From an uncultured Anaerotignum sp. (GTDB lineage Bacteria; Bacillota; Clostridia; Lachnospirales; Anaerotignaceae): a DNA stretch of 64,000 nucleotides. Numbering within the stretch: position 1 is the first letter of the stretch; every line of letters starts with the position of its first letter. The position numbers and the translations under genes were made by a program. The stretch spans positions 35,363 through 99,362 of the forward strand of contig CAJTQX010000003.1 in the NCBI GenBank assembly GCA_910578425.1, written 5' to 3'. The notes beneath the pieces are model-generated. The model had not been told where the DNA came from. It saw only the letters and a program-made list of their open reading frames with translations, and made no database searches. Positions 16,027 to 24,412 of the stretch are shown here, in pieces.

Positions 16027-16982
16027 AACAACGCCTCGATGATTCCGTCTACGGTTTTTCCTTCCGCAATGCCTTCAAAATTCAAAAACAGTCTGTGACG
16101 CAGGGCAGGCTTTGCCGCCGCCCTGACGTCCTCATAGGAAACATTATAGCGTCCTTCTGTCAGGGCCAGTATGCGTGCCGCCTGCATGATTGCCTGAGCA
16201 CCTCTGGGGCTTGCGCCGTAGCGGATGTACTTCTTTACATCCTCCGGCGCGCCTTCGTATTCAGGGTGTGTTTTCAGCGTGACTTCCATCATATAATCCG
16301 CCACAGGCTCTGCAATGGGGACTGTCTGCGCAATGCGCCGCAGTTCCAGCAGCTTCGTGCCGTCGCAGACCTTCTGCGGTTCCTGCTGGTCTTCTGTTGT
16401 TGTCATCATTACGATTTTGAGCAGCTCCTCTTTATTGGGGAAACCGACGTCCAGCTTGAACAAAAACCTGTCCATCTGCGCTTCGGGCAGGGGGTAAGTG
16501 CCTTCGCTTTCCAGCGGGTTCTGTGTTGCCAGCACAAAAAACGGTTCCGGCAGAGCATAGGTCGAGCTGCCGCCTGTGACGGTATGCTCCTGCATGGCTT
16601 CCAGCAACGCGCTCTGCGTTTTGGGCGTGGCGCGGTTGATCTCGTCTGCCAGAACAATATTGGAAAATATGGGTCCCTGCCGGAACTCCATACGCATCCC
16701 CTCTCCGTCCTTTATCATAACGGATGTACCCGTAACATCGGCAGGCATGAGGTCAGGCGTGAACTGTATCCGCGAGAACTGCAGGTCCAACACTTTCCCG
16801 ATGGTTTTTACCAGCTGGGTTTTGCCCAGGCCGGGCAGCCCCTCCAACAGCACGTTCCCGCCGGCAACCATTGCGGTCAGTACGTCCCGTATCAATGCTT
16901 TCTGCCCAATGATGGCTTTGCCGATTTCCTGCTCTATTGCTTCAAAATCCTGCCGGAAAGCGAGGATAGCTTCTTCTGTCAT
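16023..16982 (-). CDS. MoxR-family AAA+ ATPase
   Basis: 319 residues, typical size. Walker A GLPGLGKTQLVK (residues ~42-53), Walker B VLADEINR, sensor 1 LATQNPLESEGTYPLPEAQMDRF, and a C-terminal lid with GASPRGAQAIMQAARI. These features define the MoxR subgroup. It is the first gene of the moxR-DUF58 operon. Metal-insertion or assembly roles are known for relatives; none is proven for this pair. Confidence 0.93.
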   Translation of the reverse strand: MTEEAILAFRQDFEAIEQEIGKAIIGQKALIRDVLTAMVAGGNVLLEGLPGLGKTQLVKTIGKVLDLQFSRIQFTPDLMPADVTGTSVMIKDGEGMRMEFRQGPIFSNIVLADEINRATPKTQSALLEAMQEHTVTGGSSTYALPEPFFVLATQNPLESEGTYPLPEAQMDRFLFKLDVGFPNKEELLKIVMMTTTEDQQEPQKVCDGTKLLELRRIAQTVPIAEPVADYMMEVTLKTHPEYEGAPEDVKKYIRYGASPRGAQAIMQAARILALTEGRYNVSYEDVRAAAKPALRHRLFLNFEGIAEGKTVDGIIEALL

Positions 16983-17018
16983 ACGTGTTGCTCCTCTCTG
17001 TTTTGTTTTACTGCTTCA

Positions 17019-17048
17019 ATTATAAAACGATTTTTCCCGCAGCGTCAA
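17019..17048 (-). promoter_or_regulatory. Promoter of the moxR operon
   Basis: Minus strand TTGACG, 18 bp, TATAAT, ~35 bp before the ATG. Confidence 0.7.
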
Positions 17049-17155
17049 TGAAAGAGGGAAAATGTAAGGGTTTCCACAGAAAAAATTTCGTTTTTCTTAA
17101 AAAACGGGGGGACAAAGTGCTTTGTGCGCATTTTCATGAAACAATGGAAACGCTA

Positions 17156-17184
17156 TTGTACTTTTTTAAGGTTTATGGTATCAT
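17156..17184 (+). promoter_or_regulatory. Extended -10 promoter of the diguanylate cyclase
   Basis: TTGTAC, 17 bp, TATCAT with TGG before the -10. The ~95-nt leader holds a hairpin (TCTGCG ... CGCAGA), but no c-di-GMP riboswitch consensus was found. Confidence 0.65.
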
Positions 17185-17281
17185 GTTTTACATAAATACT
17201 GTCAAAGTTTTCTGCGGGGCAATGCCGCGCAGACAGTTCGGAAACGGAAAAAACGGCAGGAAAGCGGAGGAAAAAAGCGGG

Positions 17282-18412
17282 ATGAACATGGTTGGTTCCA
17301 GTGCCTTCAGGGAAGGACGAAAAGAGATTGCGGATAAATTACTGCGCCGCCATTTCTTAGCGGGAGTGGGAATGGCTTTTTTGATTGCTGTTTTGGAAGT
17401 CGTGCTGTATTTTGTGGAGGAGAGCGCGGGGCTGCTCCAAAACAGTCAGACGGCGTATTTGTACAGGTGCGTGCTGCTGCCGACAGGCCTGGATATTATC
17501 GCCATATGTATTGTTCTGGGCGTCTGGCGGTATATGAAAAACAACCGCGTAATGGCGTATGCAGTATCGCTGATGCACATGTTTTTTGCGTTTATCGTGT
17601 ATTCCACACACATCCAGTTTCCTTCCCTGTATATCTTTTTTGCGATTGCAATACTGTTGACAACAGCATACGGCGATGTAGTTATGACAAGCATCGTGAC
17701 AGCTCTGAGCATTATTCTGAAAATCATTTCGGATATCAGTCCTGCGGCGTATCCGATACGCTCGCTTTCCTCGGCGATAGATTTTCGGCTGGAACGCCAG
17801 AACTTCATCGTATCGCTGATTGCGCTGGGGACGTTTTACCTGATCTGCCTTGTGATGATTGCCATTGAACGGGAAAAAAATGCGCTCAGCATACAGCAGG
17901 AGCGGGAAAATGTTCAGCTTTTCCAGAAAATCATGACCGATACGCTGACGGGTGTGCATAACCGCAACGCGCTCCGCCTGAGCTTTGACAGGGTGATTGC
18001 AGATAAAACGGATACGGAATATATTCTTGCAATGCTGGATATTGATTATTTTAAGAATGTAAACGATACCTATGGGCATCTGGTCGGAGATTCCTACCTA
18101 CAGGAGCTTGGCAAGGTGCTGGACCATGTGCCGGACGCAGAAGCATTCCGCTTCGGCGGGGACGAGTTCTGCCTGCTTTTTATGGGCTGCACCCGAAAAC
18201 AGGTGGAGGAACGCTGCCGCGCGGCGCAGGAAAAATTTCTTGGGAATGACCTTTGCAGGAAATACGCTGAAGTGAACGTCAGCTTTGGGCTGGCGCAGTA
18301 TGATGGTAAAATCACCCCTTCGGAATGGGTGCAGCGCGCAGACCACGCGCTTTATGAAGCGAAGAAAAACCGCGGCTCAATCTGCTTCTACCAGCCGGAG
18401 GAAACGGAGTAA
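17282..18412 (+). CDS. Membrane-anchored diguanylate cyclase (GGDEF)
   Basis: 376 residues. About five or six helices between residues 25 and 205 form an uncharacterised membrane sensor, then a short coiled linker (EREKNALSIQQERENVQLFQ) and a full GGDEF domain with DTLTGVHNRNAL, LDIDYFKNVNDTYGH and RFGGDEF. The active-site motif is intact, so c-di-GMP synthesis is expected. The RxxD inhibitory site reads HVPD, so product feedback is probably absent. ATG 17282 has GGAGG eleven bases upstream. Transcribed alone. Confidence 0.88.
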   Translation: MNMVGSSAFREGRKEIADKLLRRHFLAGVGMAFLIAVLEVVLYFVEESAGLLQNSQTAYLYRCVLLPTGLDIIAICIVLGVWRYMKNNRVMAYAVSLMHMFFAFIVYSTHIQFPSLYIFFAIAILLTTAYGDVVMTSIVTALSIILKIISDISPAAYPIRSLSSAIDFRLERQNFIVSLIALGTFYLICLVMIAIEREKNALSIQQERENVQLFQKIMTDTLTGVHNRNALRLSFDRVIADKTDTEYILAMLDIDYFKNVNDTYGHLVGDSYLQELGKVLDHVPDAEAFRFGGDEFCLLFMGCTRKQVEERCRAAQEKFLGNDLCRKYAEVNVSFGLAQYDGKITPSEWVQRADHALYEAKKNRGSICFYQPEETE

Positions 18413-18427
18413 CAGGAAAATAATAAG

Positions 18428-18462
18428 AAAAGCGGCTTTCTCAATATGGAAAAGCCGCTTTT
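18428..18462. terminator. Bidirectional terminator
   Basis: AAAAGCGGCTTT pairs with AAAGCCGCTTTT around an 11-nt loop; it lies between the convergent cyclase and small membrane protein genes. Confidence 0.9.
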
Positions 18463-18464
18463 CG

Positions 18465-18692
18465 TTATTCATCTTTTCCGACTGCAAAAATGACAACAGA
18501 GGCAATGATAATGCATACCGTCAGCAACAATGCGGCTATGCATGGGTCGCTTTTTGCATAATACCATGAGTTTGTATACCATGAGCCGCCGGAAATTTTA
18601 TCTAAAGCCTGTATTATGCTCAGCGTGTAAATTTCCAGAGACAGGCAAAGCCCGCCCCCAATCATTCCCATTAACCCAATTGATTTTTTCAT
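18465..18692 (-). CDS. 75-residue membrane protein, two helices
   Basis: ATG 18692 follows GGGGGA by ~6 bases. Helix 1 SIGLMGMIGGGLCLSLEIYTLSII and helix 2 CIAALLLTVCIIIASVVIFAVG flank a short loop with GGSWYTNSWYY. No family recognised. It follows the stalk-domain gene by 49 bp on the same strand and probably shares its message. Confidence 0.6.
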   Translation of the reverse strand: MKKSIGLMGMIGGGLCLSLEIYTLSIIQALDKISGGSWYTNSWYYAKSDPCIAALLLTVCIIIASVVIFAVGKDE

Positions 18693-18741
18693 GTATCTTC
18701 CCCCATTCCCTGAAAAGCTTTTATCCGATATATGTATCCCC

Positions 18742-19425
18742 TCATTCAGCGAAGGTATAAAATCCAGCGCAGATTTCCTCTTTGTGTGCCAGCAGAGCTT
18801 CATATTCTGCTTTCTGTTCCACATTGGCAGGGTCATACTGCACGTCAGAGGCGTTTACGCAGAGCCAGACTGCATTGTTATCCCTGTAGATTTCCGCGTA
18901 GGGGACTGCAAAATTTTCTCTGACTTCATTCTCCCAGTCCTGCAAAGAAAACCGCACCAGAGAAAACACAAGCATTTCGTCCGATGGGTCATAAAAATGA
19001 AGCATTGCGGCTACGTCATTCTGGCTCTCCAAAACATGAAAGCTGTCTTTCGCGCAGCTCTCCGGCAGGAATACACCCGCTCGCAGACTGCCGCTTTCAT
19101 AGAGAATATGGTCTTTGCTCATAAAATACGCCGTTTTTGTATTTCCGTTCCAGCGCATTTCCAGACCGGCCTGCTCTGCGGCAGCCTGCACAAGGGGAAG
19201 GGCCGTACTGCCGCTTTCCGCCGTAATGCCGCACTGCGCCGCCATCTGCCGCACCGGAAGCATGACAATATTATTTTTCTCAAATATATGCCCAATGTTT
19301 CGTTCTGCCTGCATTTCTCCGTTTACCACCATGGTTGTATGCTCCATAGCAAGCACCTGCGCATTTGCGGCAAATGCCGGCACTGTGAACAGGCACGCCG
19401 CCAGCATGAAAAGCCATTTTTTCAT
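18742..19425 (-). CDS. Secreted stalk-domain protein (copper amine oxidase N-like)
   Basis: 227 residues with a signal peptide (MKKWLFMLAACLFTVPAFA). Residues ~32-75 (MVVNGEMQAERNIGHIFEKNNIVMLPVRQMAAQCG) match the Copper_amine_oxN stalk domain that many Clostridia attach to secreted proteins; the second half is unassigned. ATG preceded by GGAGGG. Exported, probably to the cell surface; activity unknown. Confidence 0.7.
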   Translation of the reverse strand: MKKWLFMLAACLFTVPAFAANAQVLAMEHTTMVVNGEMQAERNIGHIFEKNNIVMLPVRQMAAQCGITAESGSTALPLVQAAAEQAGLEMRWNGNTKTAYFMSKDHILYESGSLRAGVFLPESCAKDSFHVLESQNDVAAMLHFYDPSDEMLVFSLVRFSLQDWENEVRENFAVPYAEIYRDNNAVWLCVNASDVQYDPANVEQKAEYEALLAHKEEICAGFYTFAE

Positions 19426-19479
19426 GTTATACCCTCCGTATATCTCTGTTTTAAGGTCTGTTCAGACGGTTCAGACGGT

Positions 19480-19743
19480 TCAGGGTCTATCCTGCCAGTT
19501 GTTGATTGTCCGAATGATTTCAGCGTGGATACGCTCCACTTCCTCAATCCTGACCGCTGAAATCCTCCGGCATTCTGCTTCAAAATCAATTCCCGGAAAC
19601 AGCTTTCTCAGCAGACGGTTTATCTCAGGCGATGCGCCCCTGCCTGCTTTTACCAGCTCCGATGCCGGAAACAGGCTGAGGGCGGATTTTAAGACCGACT
19701 GTTCCACATTTTTGATTTCTTCAAAACTCCTGATTTTTTTCAC
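19480..19743 (-). CDS. 87-residue protein in the sigma/anti-sigma operon
   Basis: GTG 19743 has GGAGGG nine bases upstream. The product is a soluble helical protein (KKIRSFEEIKNVEQSVLKSAL ... EIIRTINNWQDRP), no Cys and no membrane segment. It starts 23 bp after the anti-sigma stop. Function unknown; the operon position suggests a target or modulator of the ECF system. Confidence 0.6.
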   Translation of the reverse strand: MKKIRSFEEIKNVEQSVLKSALSLFPASELVKAGRGASPEINRLLRKLFPGIDFEAECRRISAVRIEEVERIHAEIIRTINNWQDRP

Positions 19744-19766
19744 TTCCGTCTGCCCTCCTGCAGCAG

Positions 19767-20903
19767 TTACTCTGTTCCAAGCAGGATTTCGACGCGGCGG
19801 TATGTTGCGCCGACTTCCTCCTGCCCCTGTGTCTGCCATTCGATTTCGCCAATTGTGCCCAGCTCTGACAAAAACGCCCCTAAATTTTCCACAGGGATCA
19901 TGACGGAAATGCTGGAGCCGTTCGCGCTTTCTTCAAAACCTGCATAATCTTCTGCCGCCTGAAGCACAGAGCCATATACGTCCGTACCGCTGTTCTGCGG
20001 GCGCAGCTTCAGCAGATCACCCGATTTGGGCTCTGCCGCAGAATACGGCGTAATGCTGCTGTCAGAACTGCTGTTCTCTGTGGATTCCGTTTCGTCTGCG
20101 GCTTTTGCCAGGACGGGTGCCGCCGGTGGAGCAGCAGGAGCAGACAGCGATGCGGTTTCCGGCACAGGTGTAGAGCGAAGCATAAGGTTCGGTGTGCTTT
20201 CCGGCTCGGGCTGTGCAGGTTCCTGCGGCGCGGTGTGTGCCGCCTCATTTGTCATGGGTTGCGCCGTTTCTTCCGGTGCGGGCATATTTTCCACATCTGC
20301 TTTCTGCGTCTGCACTGTTTCCTCCGTACCGCCTGCTGCCGGAATAGGCGCGGCAGCGTCTTCCGGCAAAGCGTCTGTTTGTATGCTTTCCGCTCCGCCT
20401 TCGTCAGGCAGGTTTGACGTAAGCTGCACAGGTTCCGGCGGGGTTTGGCGCATGTTCATAACGCCGCTGATTCCTCCGGCTGCCGCAACGACCAGAACAG
20501 CCGCCGCGATAAGGCTCAGCCCTTTCCAGCTGTGCCGCTGTTTTTTGCCTCGTTCTTTTTCTGCTTTGGCTTTTTGCAGAATCTCTGTTTTCCGCACGAC
20601 CTTCCACTCCACAGGGGGTGTGCTGACATGATTCGGCAATATTGCCGTTTCGTTCGATTCCTCTGTTTCCTCCGCCAAAGAGCCAGCCGCCGCAATTTTC
20701 TGCATCAGTTCTGCATGGTAGCCCTCCGGCAGCTCCGCTTCGGGGAGGGAACGCAGCGTTTCCATAACGGCCATATGCTGTGACGCGGCTTTTCGACATT
20801 CCGGGCATTCCGCCAGATGCGCCTTGATTTCCGCGGATTCTTCCGGCGTTGTTTCCCACTCCATATAGATCCAGAGAAGTTCCCTGCATTCTTCACACTT
20901 CAT
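19767..20903 (-). CDS. Anti-sigma factor with zinc-finger domain
   Basis: 378 residues. N-terminal ZAS zinc finger: CEECRELLWIYMEW, then HLAECPECRK (H-x3-C-x2-C). One membrane helix near residues 140-160 (GLSLIAAAVLVVAAAGGISGV), then a long Pro/Glu/Ala/Thr-rich extracellular linker and a C-terminal globular domain (SVMIPVENLGAFLSELGTIGEIEWQTQGQEEVGATYRRVEILL) like the DUF4349 domain. ATG 20903 with AAGGAGGG overlaps the sigma-gene stop by 11 bp, so translation is coupled. It should hold the sigma factor at the membrane until an outside signal releases it. Confidence 0.88.
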   Translation of the reverse strand: MKCEECRELLWIYMEWETTPEESAEIKAHLAECPECRKAASQHMAVMETLRSLPEAELPEGYHAELMQKIAAAGSLAEETEESNETAILPNHVSTPPVEWKVVRKTEILQKAKAEKERGKKQRHSWKGLSLIAAAVLVVAAAGGISGVMNMRQTPPEPVQLTSNLPDEGGAESIQTDALPEDAAAPIPAAGGTEETVQTQKADVENMPAPEETAQPMTNEAAHTAPQEPAQPEPESTPNLMLRSTPVPETASLSAPAAPPAAPVLAKAADETESTENSSSDSSITPYSAAEPKSGDLLKLRPQNSGTDVYGSVLQAAEDYAGFEESANGSSISVMIPVENLGAFLSELGTIGEIEWQTQGQEEVGATYRRVEILLGTE

Positions 20904-21537
20904 GGAAGCGTCCCTCCTTTCTTTTCTTATGACGGAGCGAAACGCCATTCCGTTCCCTGTTTTTTAATATTTCTTCTTTTAATTGACTGCGTGCGCGGCA
21001 GATGCGGGATTTCACTGTGCCCAAAGGCATTTCCAACGTTTCCGCAATTTCCTCATAGGAGAGCCCGCGGATATCGCGCAGCGTTACAGCCGCTTTATGT
21101 TCAGGGGAGAGCTTTTCCATAGCAAGCAGTATTTCCCGCTGTTTTTCCTGCCGCAGGAGCACCTCCTCCGGCGTTTCCCGCTCATCGGCAATCTGCAATG
21201 CCCACGCGCCTTCTTCGTTCTGCATCTCCTGCTCCAAAGAAAGGCTCGGCTTGCCTTTGCGTTTCCGCATTTCATCAATGCAGGCGTTTACCGTTATTCT
21301 GTAAATCCATGTGGAAAATGCGGCGCGTTCATCAAAATTGGGGATATTTCGGAAAACCTTCAAAAAGACTTCCTGCGAAATATCCTTTGCGTCTTCACTG
21401 CTGCCAGCCATGCGCAGCGCGATATTATAAACTCTTTTTTCATGCGCAAGCACAAGCTGCTCAAATGCCGTCATATCTCCGCGTTTTGCCAGAGAAATCA
21501 GTATTTTTTCCGACTGCTCCGTCATCGGCATATCCAC
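20893..21537 (-). CDS. ECF RNA polymerase sigma factor (SigW-like)
   Basis: About 214 residues. Region 2 contains AFEQLVLAHEKRVYNIALRMAGSSEDAKDISQEVFLKVFRNIPNF and STWIYRITVNACIDEMRKRK; region 4 contains LSPEHKAAVTLRDIRGLSYEEIAETLEMPLGTVKSRICRAR. GTG 21537 has GGAGG eight bases upstream; upstream GTG 21546 overlaps the site. It is cotranscribed with its anti-sigma. A terminator-like hairpin lies in its leader. Confidence 0.92.
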   Translation of the reverse strand: MDMPMTEQSEKILISLAKRGDMTAFEQLVLAHEKRVYNIALRMAGSSEDAKDISQEVFLKVFRNIPNFDERAAFSTWIYRITVNACIDEMRKRKGKPSLSLEQEMQNEEGAWALQIADERETPEEVLLRQEKQREILLAMEKLSPEHKAAVTLRDIRGLSYEEIAETLEMPLGTVKSRICRARSQLKEEILKNRERNGVSLRHKKRKEGRFHEV

Positions 21538-21554
21538 ATCTGTCACCTCCGTTC

Positions 21555-21593
21555 AAAAAAGCTGACGGCAGCGTCTGCTTTACCCTGCCGTCA
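21555..21593 (-). terminator. Hairpin with T-run: end of the nuclease gene or leader attenuator of the sigma gene
   Basis: Minus strand TGACGGCAG pairs with CTGCCGTCA (13-nt loop), then GCTTTTTTG. It is after the nuclease stop but also after the sigma promoter, a few bases into the predicted transcript and 18 bp before the sigma start. Confidence 0.75.
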
Positions 21594-21605
21594 CGATACA
21601 TCTTC

Positions 21606-21634
21606 ATTCTATCATATGTCCATATTCGCAACAA
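21606..21634 (-). promoter_or_regulatory. Candidate promoter of the sigma operon
   Basis: Minus strand TTGTTG, 17 bp, TAGAAT. Confidence 0.5.
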
Positions 21635-21674
21635 GCATTATTTCTGCGGCTTTTCGCCTCAAAACGACGTTGTT

Positions 21675-22553
21675 TTACGGTTTGCAGATGCCGCATGGCC
21701 CGTAACCGTCGGCAATCAGTTTTTCCCGCGTGCCGGAATAATTCTGGCGGTTTTCTTTCTTCAGCTTTTCCACGCCGGAACAATCGGGCTTATGGAATTT
21801 TTTGGAACTGGTGTTCAGTACATATTCCATTGTTTTGCCGGCTTCGGGTTCTGTGCTTTCGGCGGCGCGGCTTTCGCCTGTGGCGTAATCAATCGCAACG
21901 CCCGGCTGGACGTTATAGCAGTAAACGCAGAAGCAGATGCCCTCGCCGTCATCTTCTACGGACTGCGCTTCTATCAGCACGCCGTCTGCTACAAGGTTTT
22001 CCCCTGTGAAAACAGGCGTCACGCGATAGAGAACATGGTTTTCCGTTTCTTTTATGTAGTCGGCAGCCATGTTTTCAAATGGCAGCATACCGTCCACATT
22101 CAGGTAGCGTGTCCCTGTAATCAGGTTGCCTGCGTTCGCGTTTTCGCCTGTCAGCTGAAATCCGATGAGGTGGCAGCGGTTATAGAGGTATTTCCCTTCC
22201 ACGAAATCATATTTCATGGTCTGCCAGCCGCTGGGCCTGACCTGCCCGATGGATTTGCGTTCTTCGGTCGGCATCAGGTCAACGCCGATGTTGGCAATGG
22301 CAACGCCGCAGCGGCCCAGAGAATCCAGCTCGCTGTATGTTTCATAGGATTCTGTTACAAAATCCTCCTCGCTGAACAGAGGGATATTGCCGTTGATCTC
22401 GACAAACGGCGCGCCGTCATAATCCGGCAGGGCTTCCAGCGTGGCGGTCTGCGCGGGGGCGGGCTGTGAAACGCTGGCATTAGTACCGGAACATGCGCTG
22501 AACAGCAGAGTAAAAACGAGTATCAGCGGCAGAAATATTTTTTGTTTTTTCAT
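21675..22553 (-). CDS. DNA/RNA non-specific endonuclease, lipoprotein
   Basis: 292 residues. Lipobox SAC (Cys21). The nuclease core GRCGVAIANIGVDLMPTEERKSIGQVRPSGWQ and KYLYNRCHLIGFQLTGENANAGNLITGTRYLN carries the NRCHLI motif, where His is the general base of the NUC1/EndA-type beta-beta-alpha-metal fold, and the conserved Asn of GNLITG. The C-terminus adds KKFHKPDCSGV and YGPCGICKP, a short Cys/His module often found after such nucleases. It should act outside the cell on DNA, for nutrition or competence. Its start overlaps the stop of the preceding gene. Confidence 0.85.
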   Translation of the reverse strand: MKKQKIFLPLILVFTLLFSACSGTNASVSQPAPAQTATLEALPDYDGAPFVEINGNIPLFSEEDFVTESYETYSELDSLGRCGVAIANIGVDLMPTEERKSIGQVRPSGWQTMKYDFVEGKYLYNRCHLIGFQLTGENANAGNLITGTRYLNVDGMLPFENMAADYIKETENHVLYRVTPVFTGENLVADGVLIEAQSVEDDGEGICFCVYCYNVQPGVAIDYATGESRAAESTEPEAGKTMEYVLNTSSKKFHKPDCSGVEKLKKENRQNYSGTREKLIADGYGPCGICKP

Positions 22554-22960
22554 TTGACATAAACCTCCTCTGTAATTGTTTCATGGGAATGGCCTTTGAA
22601 GTCTTCTGTGGAAACGAGTTTCCAGCCATGTTCCGCGAGCGGTATGGAAAAATGCAGGCTGGCGGGATATCTGCGGTTCCAGCGGTAAAGTATGAGCTTT
22701 TCTGCGCGTTCCTCATACGGCGCGGGGTCTGTGGTTTCCGCAAAGCAGAAATCGTCTGCGCCCGCATGCTCCAGAAAGCATTCATCTATTGAAAAATCCG
22801 CGCTTTCTTCCGGAGAAAACTGCTTTGCGGAATAGGCGTTCAGCCAGAGCTTTCCGCCGGAAAGCCGCAGGAGCCGTTCCCGCAGAAGCCTGTCCTGGCT
22901 CTGCCTGCGGTTCGCAAATGCCATACCGTTGTCATCATCTGTACACACAATCAAAATCAT
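22550..22960 (-). CDS. Conserved hypothetical protein upstream of the secreted nuclease
   Basis: 136 residues starting MILIVCTDDDNGMAFANRRQSQD; ATG 22960 has GAGGTG nine bases upstream. From memory, similar Lachnospiraceae proteins carry the label 'ribonuclease Z', but no HxHxDH metal motif of that family is present, so I do not adopt it. The pattern WLNAYSAKQF, DECFLEHAG and LILYRWNRRYPASLHFSIPL suggests a compact alpha/beta fold. It is translationally coupled to the nuclease gene. Confidence 0.65.
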   Translation of the reverse strand: MILIVCTDDDNGMAFANRRQSQDRLLRERLLRLSGGKLWLNAYSAKQFSPEESADFSIDECFLEHAGADDFCFAETTDPAPYEERAEKLILYRWNRRYPASLHFSIPLAEHGWKLVSTEDFKGHSHETITEEVYVK

Positions 22961-22980
22961 TTGTCCGTTCACCTCTGTTT

Positions 22981-23004
22981 TATGATATCATACAGTATAT
23001 CATG
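22981..23004. other. Palindromic AT-rich site upstream of the nuclease operon
   Basis: ATGATATCAT followed by an inverted ATATCAT copy gives the pair ATGATAT-N8-ATATCAT, overlapping a TATACT -10-like box on the minus strand. It could be a repressor site. Confidence 0.35.
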
Positions 23005-23128
23005 AATTTTGAAGGAGCCGCAAACAATATACCGAAAATCAGAGCAAAAACCGGGAAAATTCTTGATTTTCCGGTTTCGGCACAGCCCTGGCGGATATAT
23101 TTCCGTTCCTTCTGTCTTTGTTTTGTGG

Positions 23129-23134
23129 TATGAT
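23129..23134 (+). promoter_or_regulatory. Candidate extended -10 box for hemW
   Basis: TGG-TATGAT; no good -35 is seen. A short AAGGC ... GCCTTTTTT hairpin (about 23213-23237) lies in the leader. Confidence 0.3.
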
Positions 23135-23250
23135 GGGGAATAGAGAAATGAGGAAAGCAGACTGCCTGGCACCGCCTTTGCCCGCTGTTGCTGCGGCGAA
23201 GCGGTTGCATGGAAGGCGTTGCCTGAGCCTTTTTTGACACGCTGGAAAGG

Positions 23251-24399
23251 ATGATGAATTTGCGGACTTCGGCTGGGCTTTATATACACATACCGTTTTG
23301 CAGACAGAAATGCCTGTACTGCGATTTCCCTTCGTTCGCAGGGCGTGAGGAATTACAGGAACGTTATACGGCATCGCTTCTGACGGAGATCAGGCGGCGT
23401 GCGCAGGCGTGTCAGGACAGGGTATTTCAGTCTGTATTTTTTGGCGGAGGAACGCCGACCGCACTCCCTCTGCCGCTTTTGGAACGGCTGGCGAGGGAGG
23501 TTTTTGCATTGTTCCAGATTGCGGAAGGGGCGGAGATCACAACGGAGGCAAACCCAGGCACGCTGAGCCGCGAAACAGCGCGGGCATTGCGAGGCATGGG
23601 CTTTAACCGTCTGAGTATCGGTGTGCAGGCGTGGCAGAACCATATTTTGAAACGGCTGGGGCGCATCCATACCATTGAGGAGTTTTTGGAGAATTACCGT
23701 ATCGTGCGGGAGGAAGGTTTTCAGAACGTGAATGTTGACCTGATGTTTGCCCTGCCCGGGCAGACGCTGGCAGAATGGCGGGAAACGCTGGAACAGGCGG
23801 CGGCATTGGAGCCGGAGCATATCTCGGCATACAGCCTGATTTTGGAGGAAGGCACGCCCTTTTACCGGGAATGGGAGGAAGGAAGGCTGACGACTGTTTC
23901 AGAAGAGCTGGACAGGGAGATGTACCATTTTGCGGTGGATTTTCTCAGGGAAAAAGGCTATGCGCAGTATGAGATTTCCAACTTTGCAAAATCCGGCAGA
24001 CAGAGCCGCCATAACCGCATCTACTGGCAGGCGGAGGAATATCTTGGGCTTGGGCTGGGCGCGCATTCCTTCTGGAACGGCGAACGTTTCCATAACCCTT
24101 ATGGACTTGAGGAATATATACAGGCAGGGGGCATTCCGGAACGGCTGGAACAGGACAGGGAATTCATTTCGGAGCGGGACGCGCTTGCGGAATTTATGTT
24201 TCTTGGGCTGCGGCTGACGGAAGGCGTTGCCTTTGCCGCTTTCCGGGAGCGTTTCGGCAGGGAAATGAAGGAGGTCTATGGCAGCCAGATTGATAAGCTG
24301 ACGCAGCAGGGGCTGCTTGCGGCGGATGGGGCAGGGATACGCCTGACGCGCCGCGGCGTGGACGTGAGCAATGTAGTGTTCGGGGAATTTCTTTTGTGA
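23251..24399 (+). CDS. hemW: Radical SAM heme chaperone HemW
   Basis: 382 residues, full length. CRQKCLYC (C-x3-C-x2-C with the Phe/Tyr step of HemW), FFGGGTPTALP, EANPG, GVQAWQNHILKRLGRIH and QYEISNFAKSGRQSRHNRIYWQAEEYLGLGLGAHS are all HemW/HemN-like. HemW binds heme and lacks coproporphyrinogen oxidase activity. The first ATG lies directly after GGAAAGG; TTG 23260 has better spacing and cannot be excluded. Confidence 0.9.
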   Translation: MMNLRTSAGLYIHIPFCRQKCLYCDFPSFAGREELQERYTASLLTEIRRRAQACQDRVFQSVFFGGGTPTALPLPLLERLAREVFALFQIAEGAEITTEANPGTLSRETARALRGMGFNRLSIGVQAWQNHILKRLGRIHTIEEFLENYRIVREEGFQNVNVDLMFALPGQTLAEWRETLEQAAALEPEHISAYSLILEEGTPFYREWEEGRLTTVSEELDREMYHFAVDFLREKGYAQYEISNFAKSGRQSRHNRIYWQAEEYLGLGLGAHSFWNGERFHNPYGLEEYIQAGGIPERLEQDREFISERDALAEFMFLGLRLTEGVAFAAFRERFGREMKEVYGSQIDKLTQQGLLAADGAGIRLTRRGVDVSNVVFGEFLL

Positions 24400-24412
24400 A
24401 TGGAGGGAAACG

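Noticed and set aside
17190..17281. c-di-GMP riboswitch in the leader of the diguanylate cyclase
   Set aside because: A hairpin is present, but none of the conserved GEMM core sequence was found.
22550..22960. Ribonuclease Z assignment
   Set aside because: No HxHxDH metallo-beta-lactamase motif and the length is less than half of RNase Z.
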